DNA of 64,000 bases from contig JAIXMQ010000005.1 in the NCBI GenBank assembly GCA_025716855.1, forward strand, positions 558,001 through 622,000, read 5' to 3'. Shown piece after piece: positions 49,763 to 61,077 of the stretch; position 1 is the stretch's first letter, and every line of letters begins with the position of its first letter. Origin of the DNA: Pilaira anomala (lineage: Eukaryota; Mucoromycota; Mucoromycetes; Mucorales; Mucoraceae). The position numbers and the translations under genes were made by a program. The notes under the pieces were generated by a model, which was not told the DNA's origin, made no database searches, and was given only the letters and a program-made list of their open reading frames with translations.

Positions 49763-50608
49763 TTAATAAAAGACTGTAGGTGTATGACGGAATCGGTCAA
49801 AGGCCTCAAGTGCTTCGAATTCATCTTTTGTTAAAAAGACTGAACTTGTTGTTGGATTGCATAATTCAGCTATTGACAATTTTCTTCTTTTTTGTGAGGG
49901 TGACATCATATGAACAGATTCTTCATCATCATCATCAGAAGAAGAAGTATAAGATGATGCAGTAGATGAATGTCTTGATCGTTTTGATGATGGTGGTGAT
50001 GATGATGATGATGATGATAATGAAACAGGTGAGATAAGACCAGAGTCATTATTACTAGAGGATGGTGATGTTAATTGATCTGTTGTTGTTGTTGTTGTTG
50101 CTGCTGCTGCTGTTGTTGCTGTTGCTGTTGCTGTTGTTGTTGTATCAATTTGCAAGTTGTTGCTCTTTTTAGATGCTGATTCACACGATTGTTCCTTCTT
50201 TTTTCTTTGTGATGATGCTCTGGTGGAGCGAGTATTAGGACTACTAATGATATTGTAGCTGTTGTTACGATGAGTTTGTGTGTGTTGCATCATATTATCG
50301 AATCTGCTAAATGCTTTTGTACAGAGAGGTACAATGCAAACAAAGGGTTTCTATATGATTTAAAATGAGTTAATAAAAAAAAAAAATACAAATGATACAT
50401 ATACAACACTAGATAGAACATTACCTCTCCAGTATGTTTTCTATTTAAATAGACAAAGATTAGTATTTATATATTTTATTTTAATTCAAATCATATACCT
50501 TGAATGACGTGCAAGATGTTCACTACGAGTAAAAACCATATTACAATCTCCATAACCAGTACATTGGAATACTTTAGGTCTAGAACTTCGGATTCTCTTT
50601 TGTTGCAT
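49763..50608 (-). CDS. C2H2 zinc-finger transcription factor
   Basis: Three exons (50608-50499, 50440-50425, 50350-49763) give 237 residues. The middle exon is 16 bases and encodes the finger linker KHTGE. Two C2H2 fingers are visible: [20 protein letters not shown] with His-x3-His following, then [20 protein letters not shown]. The paired fingers joined by HTGEKPF resemble the Mig1/Nrg1/Msn2-type stress and carbon regulators. The remainder is low-complexity Thr/Ala, Ser and Asp/Glu, with a short conserved-looking block [13 protein letters not shown] near the end. The SIAELCNP motif occurs in several Mucoromycota-type fungal regulators to my recollection, but the target genes are unknown. Confidence 0.83.
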
Positions 50609-50852
50609 AATAATAAAAAGTATAAAAATAGAGTTCAAAGTTGAAATACAGACACAAAGAAGTTTATTTTTTGGAGTAAAATAAAATAAAGAAAAAAAAA
50701 AAAATTAAAAAATAGAATACGTAAAAGAGAGAGAGAAAGAGAATAAGTAACTTTATGTGTAGTATTTAAAGGAGTCAAAAAAAAAAAAAAAAAAAAAAAT
50801 CAAGTAAAAATTACTTTCGGTATAAAAAACGTCATAATAACGCATATTTTTC

Positions 50853-50930
50853 TTAGTCCATATCATCCATGGAAAATTCGTCTTGATAGCGCCTATTTAT
50901 TTATTTAAAAAATATTTAGTTTATGTGTAT

Positions 50931-50964
<34 letters not shown>

Positions 50965-51371
50965 ACCTTGAAGAATGGCCAATTAAATTAATATCATCAT
51001 CATTATCATCCATATCATCCATATCATCTTCTGCTGTAGGTGCATTCATACTTTTTAAGAATATTAATAAAAGTGCATATATATATATATTTTTTTTTTC
51101 TGTTATCTATATATTACCTCTCACTTTTGATAGAAAAGAAAATCATTCGTTTTAATTTACGATTAAAGAAAAAGTAATTCATTGACCAACTAAATAGGAA
51201 ATATGATGTCAGATGATGAGTTTGTAAATTATTATAAAAAAACTTACAGATATCCTTCCTCTTCATTCATTGGATCATCATCCACATCAGGATTATAAGT
51301 GTAAATGTCACAATCATTCAATTGAACTATCTCATCCATGACATCCCATAATCTATTCATTTGATTTTTTA

Positions 51372-51416
<45 letters not shown>

Positions 51417-51936
51417 CGCTCACTCACTCACTCACTCACTCCATTACCTGTATCGGTTCACAATCACATCATTACCCAAATTAAATAATGTTGTATTCAC
51501 TGAATTCATTACCATTTCTATCGAAGGTAATTTTAAGAATTGGTCAGGTCGTACGTCTTCAAAGTCATGTTCAGGAAAAGCAGCGTTTAAAGTAGCAAGT
51601 AAATAAAAAAACGTCTTTCGTGGTGTAGCTTCACTTAATCTTCCAAAAGGTGAAACTATTTGCAGTTCATCGGGTGAGATGGAACCAGGTGCTAATAACT
51701 CTGCATTATATCTATTCTCTAAAGTCTTGTACAACTTCTTGTCAGTTCCTGCTGACTTGCCTTTTAAAAAAATGAATTATTATCTACTTTTTTTTTTTTT
51801 TTTTTTTTCCTTTTTCTTTGTTATTTTTAAACTTACAAGAATAAGCTTCTACACGACCTGTCAGTATACATTCAGACGTCTCCCATCTAAAGTCTGTGTT
51901 TATTAAATCAAGTGAATCTACCTCAAGAAATTTCAT
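50853..51936 (-). CDS. maf1: Maf1, repressor of RNA polymerase III
   Basis: Five exons (51936-51837, 51760-51448, 51352-51248, 51050-50967, 50892-50853) sum to 214 codons, 213 residues. Diagnostic parts are the N-terminus MKFLEVDSLDLINTDF, the A-box GRVEAYSCKSAGTDKKLYK, SPFGRLSEATPRKTFFYLLA in the central box and LWDVMDEIVQLNDCDIYTYN near the end. The tail is acidic (DDMDDMDDNDDDDINL). Maf1 represses Pol III under starvation and is controlled by TOR and PKA phosphorylation. The second intron contains a long (CA)n and (CTCA)n microsatellite. Confidence 0.94.
51373..51440. repeat. (CA)n followed by (CTCA)n microsatellite in a maf1 intron
   Basis: About 20 CA units at 51374-51412 followed by CTCA units to about 51440, lying between the branch region and the donor site of the maf1 second intron. 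Confidence 0.9.
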
Positions 51937-52207
51937 TTACTAATAAGAATAATAATAAAAAGGAATAAAAAAGAAGAAAAAAAAAAAAAAAAAGAATTGG
52001 AAATAGGGGGAGGAAAGGTTTCAACCAAGCTGCTCTCATAGTGTGCATTACTTTATTCTTTTGATTGGTCCAAACATTTGTGTCACCTGATTAAAATCAT
52101 TTTAAGTCTCCGTATTGCAGGATTTTTTTTTTTTTTTGTAGGTCAAAGCATTTTTCTGACAGGAAATTTTTTATTCTTTTCACTTCTTTATTTTTTTTTT
52201 TTTTTAA

Positions 52208-53156
52208 ATGAGATATGTTCCAAATGAAATTATTTTATATTTTTTATTAAATTTAAATAATACAAAAGATATAATTTCTTTTACTAGTACATGCTCTCAA
52301 TTTCTTTTACTTCGAAAAGATGAATTATTCTGGCGTGATTTAATTCATAGAAAGTATCAAATAAAATATTGTGATCCCAGTCAGACATGGTGGGACCTAT
52401 TGATTTCAAAGGATGCATCTAGTGCATGTCATCATCTAAATCAACAACATACTCGTAACCTGGTAACCAAAAGACCGTTACTATGGTATCAATTCATTAG
52501 TAACCATCATATCTGTCTTGATCCAAATTGTCAATCTTTCATGTACTGTCAGCAACAACATCCAATGGCTCTTAAACTATCTAGGCTTCATTTCATGGAA
52601 GTATGGTGTTATACATGTAATCGTTCGATCGGTTCTACAATTCGATGCGAGAAATATATATCTAGACAAATCATTCAATCTATATCTCAAGCATCATTCA
52701 ATAGCATTCCATTTATTCAATCCAAAAGACAAATTGAACAAGAATTATTTTACTTTAGAGATCATACTGAATATCAATTTATGATTAAGAAAAGTTGGTT
52801 TATGACATGGATTGAGTTCTTGACTGGTATTAGATATAAATTTAATTTATGCAGGAGATCGCGTGTTTTTTTTTAACCATTTTTACTTTTTTATAATAAT
52901 AGGGAAATCAAATACTATACCCACTTCTCTAGATAATACTAGTTTATTTGATAACAATTCCAAACTTCGTCATAATCTAATGATTGGTATAGATTATGAA
53001 TTAGTCACTCAATTCATGGTAGATTATATTGAACGTATCTATGGCTTTAAAAACAATTCAATCGTTTTATCCATTCATCACTTTAGGAATCAACCTACTT
53101 ATCGTAGTATATCTCAATCCTCTTTATTACATAGAAATTATTTATTATCTGAATGA
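52208..53156 (+). CDS. F-box protein with ZnF-UBP-like and DUSP domains
   Basis: Two exons (52208-52826 and 52903-53156) give 290 residues. Residues 1-50 are an F-box (VPNEIILYFLLNLNNTKDII through LFWRDLIHRKYQ). Residues about 95-145 look like a ubiquitin-binding ZnF-UBP module: LWYQFISNHHICLDPNC, a His-Pro, then LHFMEVWCYTCNRSIG. From about 195 to the end is a DUSP domain: SWFMTWIEFLTG, LDNTSLFDNNSKLRHNLMIG and DYELVTQFMVDYIERIYGF. ZnF-UBP and DUSP are normally parts of ubiquitin-specific proteases such as USP20/USP33, but no protease domain is present here. The F-box suggests recruitment to an SCF ligase. The stop overlaps the convergent neighbour by 12 bases. Confidence 0.75.
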
Positions 53157-54516
53157 TCTTTCAATTGCTACATGACTAAGTACATATAAATCAGTATCTT
53201 TTAATGCATATCCCAATAATCCTAATGCCTCTTCGTCTATCTTCTTTTCATTTATGCTATTTTCATAGAATTTTATATCTTCATCGTACTCCTCTTCCTC
53301 TCCCTCTTCTTCTGCCTCTTCCTCTTCCATTTTATTTCGATGAATCTGCTTTGGTTCTACTGTTACTGAATTTATATTTTTTTCAATTGGTTTCAATTTG
53401 CCTATATCTAATTCTTGAACATCATATTCATCATACTCATCTCGTTCTTCAAAAGGTTCCACATCAATGTAAATATTAGGAACTATCTCTTCTTCTTCCT
53501 CCTCCTCCTCCTCCTCCTCTTCTTCATCATCATCATCAAACTGATCCTGTTCTTTCCTATTATATGTCCCTTCTTCTTCATCATCATCAAACTGATCCTG
53601 TTCTTTCCTATTATATGTCCCTTCTTCTTCTGAAATGGGTGTGGTTTCTGCAGTGCTGTTTAAAAGGTAATTATCTGCTTGACGGGCTAGATCCAATGTT
53701 TCAATCAATACATACACCTCTTTTTCGGAGTTTTCAGGGTCAGCATCGTTATGTGTAGTAGTTTGTGGTGATTTTATGTCATCTTCATCCATACCATATA
53801 GCTTATCATAAATACTATTTATTCCCACATTACCAAGATCAATAGGATTGTCGCAAATATCCATGTCTTCCTCATTAAACGTATGATAAACAACTCTACC
53901 AGGCCTCTGGTACGTTGAAGAGTCCATCTGCTGTATTTTTCCTTTTATTAAATCATCGTAATGATGCACTGATCTATTGTACCTGTTTGGACTATTTTTG
54001 GCAGGTTTAACATTTGATGATGATGATGATGATGATGATACAACCGCTTCTACTACTACAGTATTGTAAAATAGAATATAAATAAACAGAAAAAAAAAAA
54101 GTAATAAAAACATAGAAAACATTACCTTTTTCATTTATCGTCGTCGTATTTGATTTACCTGAAATTTTCCTTTGAACAGAAGGAGGAAGAGTAGCAAAAT
54201 AATCATTTGTATCTGATAAGGTTCTGTCAGAAGGTCGAAGTAAAGAAGGATATTTACGAACGGGTATATCCCACGCTTTTAAAAACTTTTTGAGTTCTGC
54301 TTGTACTTCTGAACTATGTCGCATTCGTTTTAACCATGCTTTGCCATGTAAAGGATGTTGGTCAAGATTGGTCAAATGGTTGCAGAAGGTACTGTTTCTA
54401 CCACGGTACCGAATATACATGGCCATGTCATGTTCATTGATTGGAAACGGTGTCCTGGTTTTTCTTGTTCGAAGTGAGTGTGCTTCGTAAACTCGACATT
54501 CGGCTGACAGGACCAT
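53145..54516 (-). CDS. Unknown acidic protein with an internal tandem duplication
   Basis: Two exons (54516-54126 and 54052-53145) give 432 residues. The N-terminal 125 residues look ordered and basic (ECRVYEAHSLRTRKTRTPFP, YIRYRGRNSTFCNHLTNL, WLKRMRHSSEVQAELKKF). They weakly recall the N-terminal arm of tyrosine recombinases, but no catalytic part follows. The rest is acidic and disordered. It contains a perfect 17-residue duplication (EEEGTYNRKEQDQFDDD) followed by a long Glu run. The C-terminal 30 residues (EEALGLLGYALKDTDLYVLS) may form a short helix. I do not recognise the family. Confidence 0.65.
53510..53632 (-). repeat. 51-bp coding tandem duplication plus GAG/GAA tract
   Basis: Two nearly identical 51-base units on the minus strand encode EEEGTYNRKEQDQFDDD twice. 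They are followed downstream by a Glu-encoding triplet run at about 53490-53525. Confidence 0.85.
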
Positions 54517-54824
54517 TCTCCTTTTCTTTTTTTTTTTTTTTTGGTTAAAAGAATATTTAAAAAAAAAAAAATATATTTTTTTTTCATCATCCTATTTAGA
54601 TTTCCGCATTGGATCTATTATTCATAAATGATTATTGAGTAAAGAAAAATTGTTTATAAAATATCCACTCAAAAAAAAAAAAAAAAAGGGCTAGACTGAT
54701 GTAAATAATGATTGTTTAATAGGCTGTCTATCTTTTTCTTTCTTTGTTCATTTGGAATTGCATTTCGCTTTTGAAATCTAAATAATCGTGACGAAAGCAT
54801 TTAGATTGGATCTTTAACAAGAGT

Positions 54825-54859
<35 letters not shown>

Positions 54860-55852
54860 CTGGTTAAATGATAATCAATCAGGTATTTTCTGTAGTGTAG
54901 AAAAGATTTAGAATATACTTTATATTCTTTGATTTTGACGTTAAAACAATTGTCTCTTTTAACACGACTTATACGTCACGTGTATCATAATAGGTTATTA
55001 TCTTATTGGTCAAGATTATGTTCTTGACTTTTATGGGGGGGTTTTTTTTTTTTAAAAAAAAAAGACATGTTTTGTTCCTGATTTTAGATCTACATATTAG
55101 ACGTTAATCAAAAAAAAAAAAAAAAAAAAAAAAAAAGGTACATAAGATTTCGTCATTGCCTAAATTCAAGAAAAGAATGCCCCCTCTCTCTTATCGATTT
55201 CTGAAGCAAGATTTTATGATTTCAAAAAACGTTTGATCTTTCTTTTTACATTTTCTCTCTCTCTCTCTCTCACTCCTTTCTCATAACAAGTTTTTTTTTC
55301 TTCTTCTAATGTTACACAGTTATTTCTTGTGTAAAAAAATGATTGTGGAACTGAATTTATAAATATGCAAGAATTTGAAATCATATTTTTGAAATTCCAG
55401 CATAATTTACAGACTTTTTTTTTTTTTTTTTTCCAAAGCTGGGTTGTTCTGAATGTACGTGAGCAAATTTCTTAAGCTTTTCTAATTAAGTAGAAAGGCG
55501 TATTCTTATTATGATATAAGCCAAATATGGTGTGGATGCAATCTGTTTTTTTTTTACCCACACAATTAATAATACATATCAATCATGTCATTGACTTATT
55601 TCATCATAAAATTTAACTTGTATTGGTTTTAATTCCCATTAAATACATAGTATCCTTGAAAAAAAAAAAAAAACTCACGAAGGTGCAATAACAATAAATA
55701 TATTTGAGATTGATTTTAACGATGATTCTATTGATTTGGAACCAAAATGACTGGTGTTAGTACAATGCGTCGTTTAACAATAGTTTTTTTTTTCTTCTTA
55801 TTATTCTCGGGTAAAATTCTACTTTCGCATTGTTTCCCGAAGTAAACACAGC

Positions 55853-55888
<36 letters not shown>

Positions 55889-57485
55889 TGTGTGTGCCCC
55901 ATCCTTCACGACGTCAGTTCAATATATAAAAAAAAAAGGTGTGCTACTATATTTTCAGAAATTCAAGACTAAGTAAATTTAAACCTTTCATTTATCGTGT
56001 GAACCATCAAAATAATAATCTGAATGGTTACACTCTGATCACATTTTATATATTGCGCATGACAAGGCTATATATCTCGCGTACCACGCGATAATAGTGT
56101 TCTGAATGAAATGGTTGTATAGTTGACATCATGAGTAACTACTTTAAAGTCTAATGTGTAAAGTCAATTATCTTTATTGTAATGAAATATATATAAAAGA
56201 AATTAATAATGTTATTGAACTCATTGTTATATTCGGTCTTCTGGCTTAGATTCAAACTCTCTCCTTATGAAGTTAACTCGGAAAAAGAAGCAATCAAAGC
56301 TGAAGCTGTGTTCTTTTTTCTTCTCACCACTAATACAAAAACGGCTTTTATTAATCGGTCATTTACTTTTTTTTTTTTTTTTCCAATAAAAAAAAACTTC
56401 TTTAGTTGTTCCCCTTGAAATTTCTTTCTTTTTCTCTTTTCATTATTCTTTTGTTTTGTGACACATGTACTTTTTAATACACATGTTTTGAAACGTTCGT
56501 AGTGCGTTACTGAAAATGTCAATCTCTCTATTTAGCACTACTTTTTTTTATTTTTTTTTTATTTCTGTAAACAAAGCAAATGATTTCGCCAATTACACGT
56601 ACATATGATGTCAGTTGTTGGTAACTGATAACGGAAGCAAAAATTAAATCTATAATTCTCTCCCTTTTTTATTTTAGCACACAGCTTTTAGTTTTATTTA
56701 TCTATATTTTTATTTTTGTTTGATACAAATGGCGTGACTGTAACAGCAGATCAGAAACCTTTTTTTTTTTTTTTGACACTTTAGATACCCAGTTAAAGTT
56801 ACCCAGAAAAAGAAAAGGTAACAGAAGATCAGGTAGATCATAAAGATCTAATAATAATTCTTAAAGCACTAACTGTAAATACTAAAAAAAAAAAAGAAAA
56901 AAAAAAAAAAACTGCACTAAAATATGGTTCCGTTCACCAGTTGTTTGAATTATTTCCCCTATTTTTTATAACTTCAAAGTCTAATGTAAATAAATCATGA
57001 AAATACGAATGACTTCCCACTTCAATAATACAACCGGATCGCTACTCCCGATAGTACAATTGTTATGGGAATAGAGAAAAGAGGTATATAAAAAAAAAAA
57101 CAAAAAAAGGGGCATAATAAAAAAAAAAAAGAAAAGGTTGTACAACCTTTAAGTCTAATACAATAGTGTGAATATGTCAAACTGAATTTCATCCAACACA
57201 ACATCAAAATATCCTAATATAATACATAGGTATACTACCACCAATACCCATATAACAATGCAAAAATCAAAAATAGTAGACAAGCGTGAAAGGGGTTGTT
57301 CAATTCCCTTCACATATGCAAGTCAGTCAAGATAAATGAGTTGTGAATATTCAAAGCAATGCAGCTCTAAACATACCCACCGTGTATTGTAAAAAGTCGC
57401 CAAGAGCACCCACACCAGCACCAACTTCAATAGTAAAACCAGGAAGGTACTCCCAAAAAAGTACTATCGTTATTGGATAATAAAA

Positions 57486-57525
<40 letters not shown>

Positions 57526-59129
57526 AGAAGTATAAAAAGAAAAGTTAGTACGAAAACCTTATACACCTTTACATCAGCAACCAAAAAAAAAAAAAAAAAA
57601 AAAAAATACGTTTGTATTTCTGAAGCCGAGTTTGGTGAAGAAATGGACTTACCTGAGAAGGTTTCAAATTTACAAGCTGTTATTCATACTTTGAAGTCGA
57701 TATTAATCTGTTTTTTTGAGCCTTGAAAAATGCTGTTCATCTTCAAATTAATGCAAGAGGAGCGGCTTAAAATAATTTTGTTTGGCTCCATCAAAAGAGA
57801 GAGAGAAAAAAAAAGAGGTAGAGAAGAATGCTTTCATTGTGCTGTTAATATTTGTCTTGCGCATATGGGATAAGGTTTACACGAGATATGTTGGCATAGG
57901 CCCATTTGATCTGAGGACAGGAATAAGAAGAAAGATGACTTTACTGCTTTGTGATTATGTATGTTATCTCTGGATTGGTATAAATAATATACATTGGAAA
58001 TAATCACTATTATCCATATCCCCATCACCATATAAACAGCTTCTTCAACTGGAATATTTTCTGCATGTTTTGCTTTTGTTCGTTTTCTTTCATTGATATA
58101 CATCTTCTTGAACCCAAATTGTACCTCTACAGTTTTTTTCTTGACGATAATCATTAATTACTACTTATAACAACAATAGGTATATACGATATGATAAACA
58201 CATTTGTTTTGCCATCTTCCAAAATGATACGCTTTCAACTGGGTTGTGATACAATATTCGATGTGTAATTGTTGGTATTAAATGTTGTGTCTTTTCTCCA
58301 TGATTTGACCCACAAATGCTTTCTATCCGCCCATTGTTTTTTTTAAAATACTCAAAGACAGAGAATTCATTATTGAATAACTAACAATTATATATTATCT
58401 CAATTTAATAATAAATAAATATTCATAAAATATGTCTAATTAATGTGATTTTTTTGTTTGTTTTATAATTACAACAACTTATCTGATTCCCTGGTTATGT
58501 ATCCAACAGACGATTGATATCAAAATCAAGAAGATTGCTGCTGTCTCTCTCTCTTTGTGAATGACTTATTAAAACTGAAATCGTACACAAGTTGATGAGA
58601 ATATTCTAACGTATATCATCTCCTTATTGATCATAAGAAGAAAACTATCAATTTTAATGGAAAGCGTTGTTCACAAGATTTTTCAATTTTAATAACTATG
58701 TACGTAAATAGTAGAGCGAAGAAAAAAAGATATATAGGCCTCTTACACACTAAATACCTATTCTTTTGTCTACTTGAAACAGTTCTCTCCTCTAAAATAA
58801 CCCGAATTAAGATTTAGACAGCGTGTTGAACAAAGATAAAGTTTTATTTTTTTTAGGTAGCAACGTTTAGAAGAATTATCAATGTTTTAGTAGGTTGATG
58901 TTGTCGATTGGAAAAAAAAAAGTAAAATGGATCTTCTTTACAATAGAGAGCTATTTAAGTTTTCTCTTACAATATGTGCCTTCTTTCGTGCGCTGTATTA
59001 TAAGGACATAATATTCATGGTGTGCCTTCGAGAATCAATAAAAATGCATACAATGTATACCTGATGCTTTTTAGTATTAGTCAATATACGCAACATATAA
59101 TAATATACTATTGATGTACTAAGCACCCC
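54517..59129. other. Gene-poor region
   Basis: About 4.6 kb of AT-rich DNA with many homopolymers (T25 near 54830, A28 near 55108, A30 near 55856, A29 near 57494) and a (CT)n run near 55254. Two weakly similar stretches at 57030-57070 and 57435-57480 share CTACTCCC/GTACTCCC and a GTTAT-GGA motif and may be an old duplication. Open frames at 57782-58154 on both strands have no recognisable product. No gene is supported. Confidence 0.5.
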
Positions 59130-59154
59130 CCTTTTTTTTTATTTCGCCAAAATG

Positions 59155-60401
59155 TATCGTCAAATGTTTTCCTAAACAAGTACAGGACAAGATCAACAGC
59201 ATTATCTTGCGTAATATTTTTCATATTGAAAATCTGTCCTTGGTCTCTGATTTGAAGGAACACCACGCCCCTGTCAGTTGGCACACGTTCGAAAACATTA
59301 TTTCAGGACATGTAAGCAGCAATAGAAAAAGTTCTCTCTGTTTACAACCAACAAAAAACGAATAGTAAGAAGAGAAAACTCGAAGATGTAAACTCCTCTG
59401 CTATTACTACTACTACTTCCTCCTTTGTTTTTCCTTCGGACTCTCTTTTCACTGCTGCTTCAAAGTATGCAACAGCACCTAGCTTTCATCAATTCAGAAT
59501 ACAAGGTCTCTGTATTTATTGTAAGGTTGCCAAGTATGATTATAATCATGGAATTAGTTACGAAGCAAAAGAAAAGTTTTTCAAAAATAGAATGATGTAT
59601 ATACAAAAACAAAGATGCTGTAAGTAATACAAAAAATTTAATTGAAAAAGATCATACCGTACCCGCTCTATTTATTAAGGCTGCAAAAAATTTCAGACTT
59701 CTTCTGTGGCCTTAAATATCGTGTCATAGCCTTCTTATTTCTGACTTGAGAAAATTAAATATGGCCAAATTTTTTAGAAAATTGTGGCCTTCTTAAAATC
59801 GGAAACGGTCTTAAATCGAACGGCCTTAAATAGAGCGGGTACTGTAGTACTATTGAAGAAAACAAAAAGGTTGATCATACAATTAACCTTAATTTATTAT
59901 CTACTCATAGTAATTCTACAAGTACACCTATGACTTCAACTGCTACTTTTCCTTCTTGTTGGGATGAGAAATTGTGTGAAGAAAATGATTCTGATTTTTT
60001 AGAATCATCAGATACTGAATTTGATAAATTTTACAATAAACATATAACTGACCAATGTAAAAAAAGTTCCAATAATGTTTATTGTAATTTAGATAAAATT
60101 ATCTATGCGGTAAAAAATAATATCGTAGGTGAACATGATAACCCATGCGCTTCTGATAAAAACAGTAGTCTTTCTCCTATTACTCCTATAACCTTAAATT
60201 TAGGAAGAAGTATATGGTATTATCGATACTGGTACAACCGTTAGTTTAATAAGTAAAAGATATGCTATTAAAAATAATATTAAATTTCATTCTGTACCTG
60301 CTGGAATTCTTTCTATGGCTAATGGATTTGAAATACCTCGATTACAAACAGTTGATCTTGTTTATGTCGAATATGATAATGTTGATCCTAACTATATATA
60401 A
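59155..60401 (+). pseudogene. Decayed Ty3/gypsy-like retrotransposon gag-protease fragment
   Basis: Coding-like sequence on the plus strand persists across several frame breaks. The first piece (about 59151-59363) has no ATG. The second (59365-59629) contains a zinc-knuckle-like GLCIYCKVAKYDYNHG. The third resumes after the 188-bp MITE and runs to about 60215, and a frameshift then leads into a retropepsin-like block with YGIIDTGTTVSLISKRYA. The DTG active-site triplet followed by T-x-S-L-I is typical of LTR-retrotransposon aspartic proteases. I see no reverse transcriptase or integrase downstream and no LTRs. At least three frame breaks plus the insertion make it non-functional. Confidence 0.72.
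59657..59844. mobile_element. 188-bp mariner-type MITE inserted in the gag fragment
   Basis: Ends are inverted repeats: CCGTACCCGCTCTATTTA on the left and, as reverse complement, CAGTACCCGCTCTATTTA on the right, with one mismatch. The element is flanked by TA on both sides (59655-59656 and 59845-59846), the Tc1/mariner duplication. The interior repeats GGCCTTAAAT-like motifs and has no ORF. Removing the element and one TA makes the flanking gag-like frame continuous. Confidence 0.85.
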
Positions 60402-61077
60402 CTTCATGCAATGAGATATCTTCCAAACTATTGTTATTATAGGATCTAGGTATTCGATAAAAAATGATGCAGAGAAGCTCGTAATTCAACCTGATGATGT
60501 TCAAATATTTTACTTTTCGAGCTGGAAGTTGAGGATTTTCAGAGACATGTATAGATATATATCTTGGCATTACAAAGAGTTTAGACCATAATAATTTTTT
60601 AATGGTGTCTAATGAATATAATTTGAAGCCTTTTCTAACAGTGTACAAATTAAAATAGGGTATGTAATAGTAAAGATTAACGAGAGTTCTGAGAAAATAA
60701 ACTTCCAGTTTTTACTGGTGGGGCAAATTTGTTTTTTACAACTTAACATATAAATTTAAATACATAGAAAAATGTGCCTTCAAATTCTGCATCTTTTGTT
60801 TAACTTAATGTATAATAAAATAGTTGATATAGAGTAACTTTAATTTGGACCCATATCTCAAATATTTTTGCTTTCAGGCCTAAAAAAAGGGAGCGTCCAT
60901 AGTGTTTCATGGTGTTTTATAGCGTTTTGATTGGTGTATATACAATGATCTAGTGTGATCCTATTGGTATTCGGATTTCAAAGGAGGGGGCTATACACGA
61001 TATATGCATAACATTAAAATAAGCAACATCAGCCTTTTTTCAAGTTTTTTTTTTCTTTTCACTATTGATTTTTTAAA
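60402..61077. other. Region after the retrotransposon fragment
   Basis: The first 250 bases may be further decayed retrotransposon coding sequence, with many stops in each plus frame. The rest is AT-rich and non-coding, leading to the promoter of the next gene. Confidence 0.4.

Noticed and set aside
52863..52902. Extra middle exon (GAGATCGC) in the F-box/DUSP gene
   Set aside because: Using it breaks the frame; a single intron 52827-52902 keeps the DUSP frame continuous.
57022..57584. Two minus-strand ORFs sharing PITIVL after Phe-rich runs
   Set aside because: The Phe runs come from T homopolymers; the shared motif probably reflects a weak DNA duplication and there is no gene structure.
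57782..58154. Opposite-strand ORFs of 73 and 106 codons
   Set aside because: Shadows of each other with no recognisable product.
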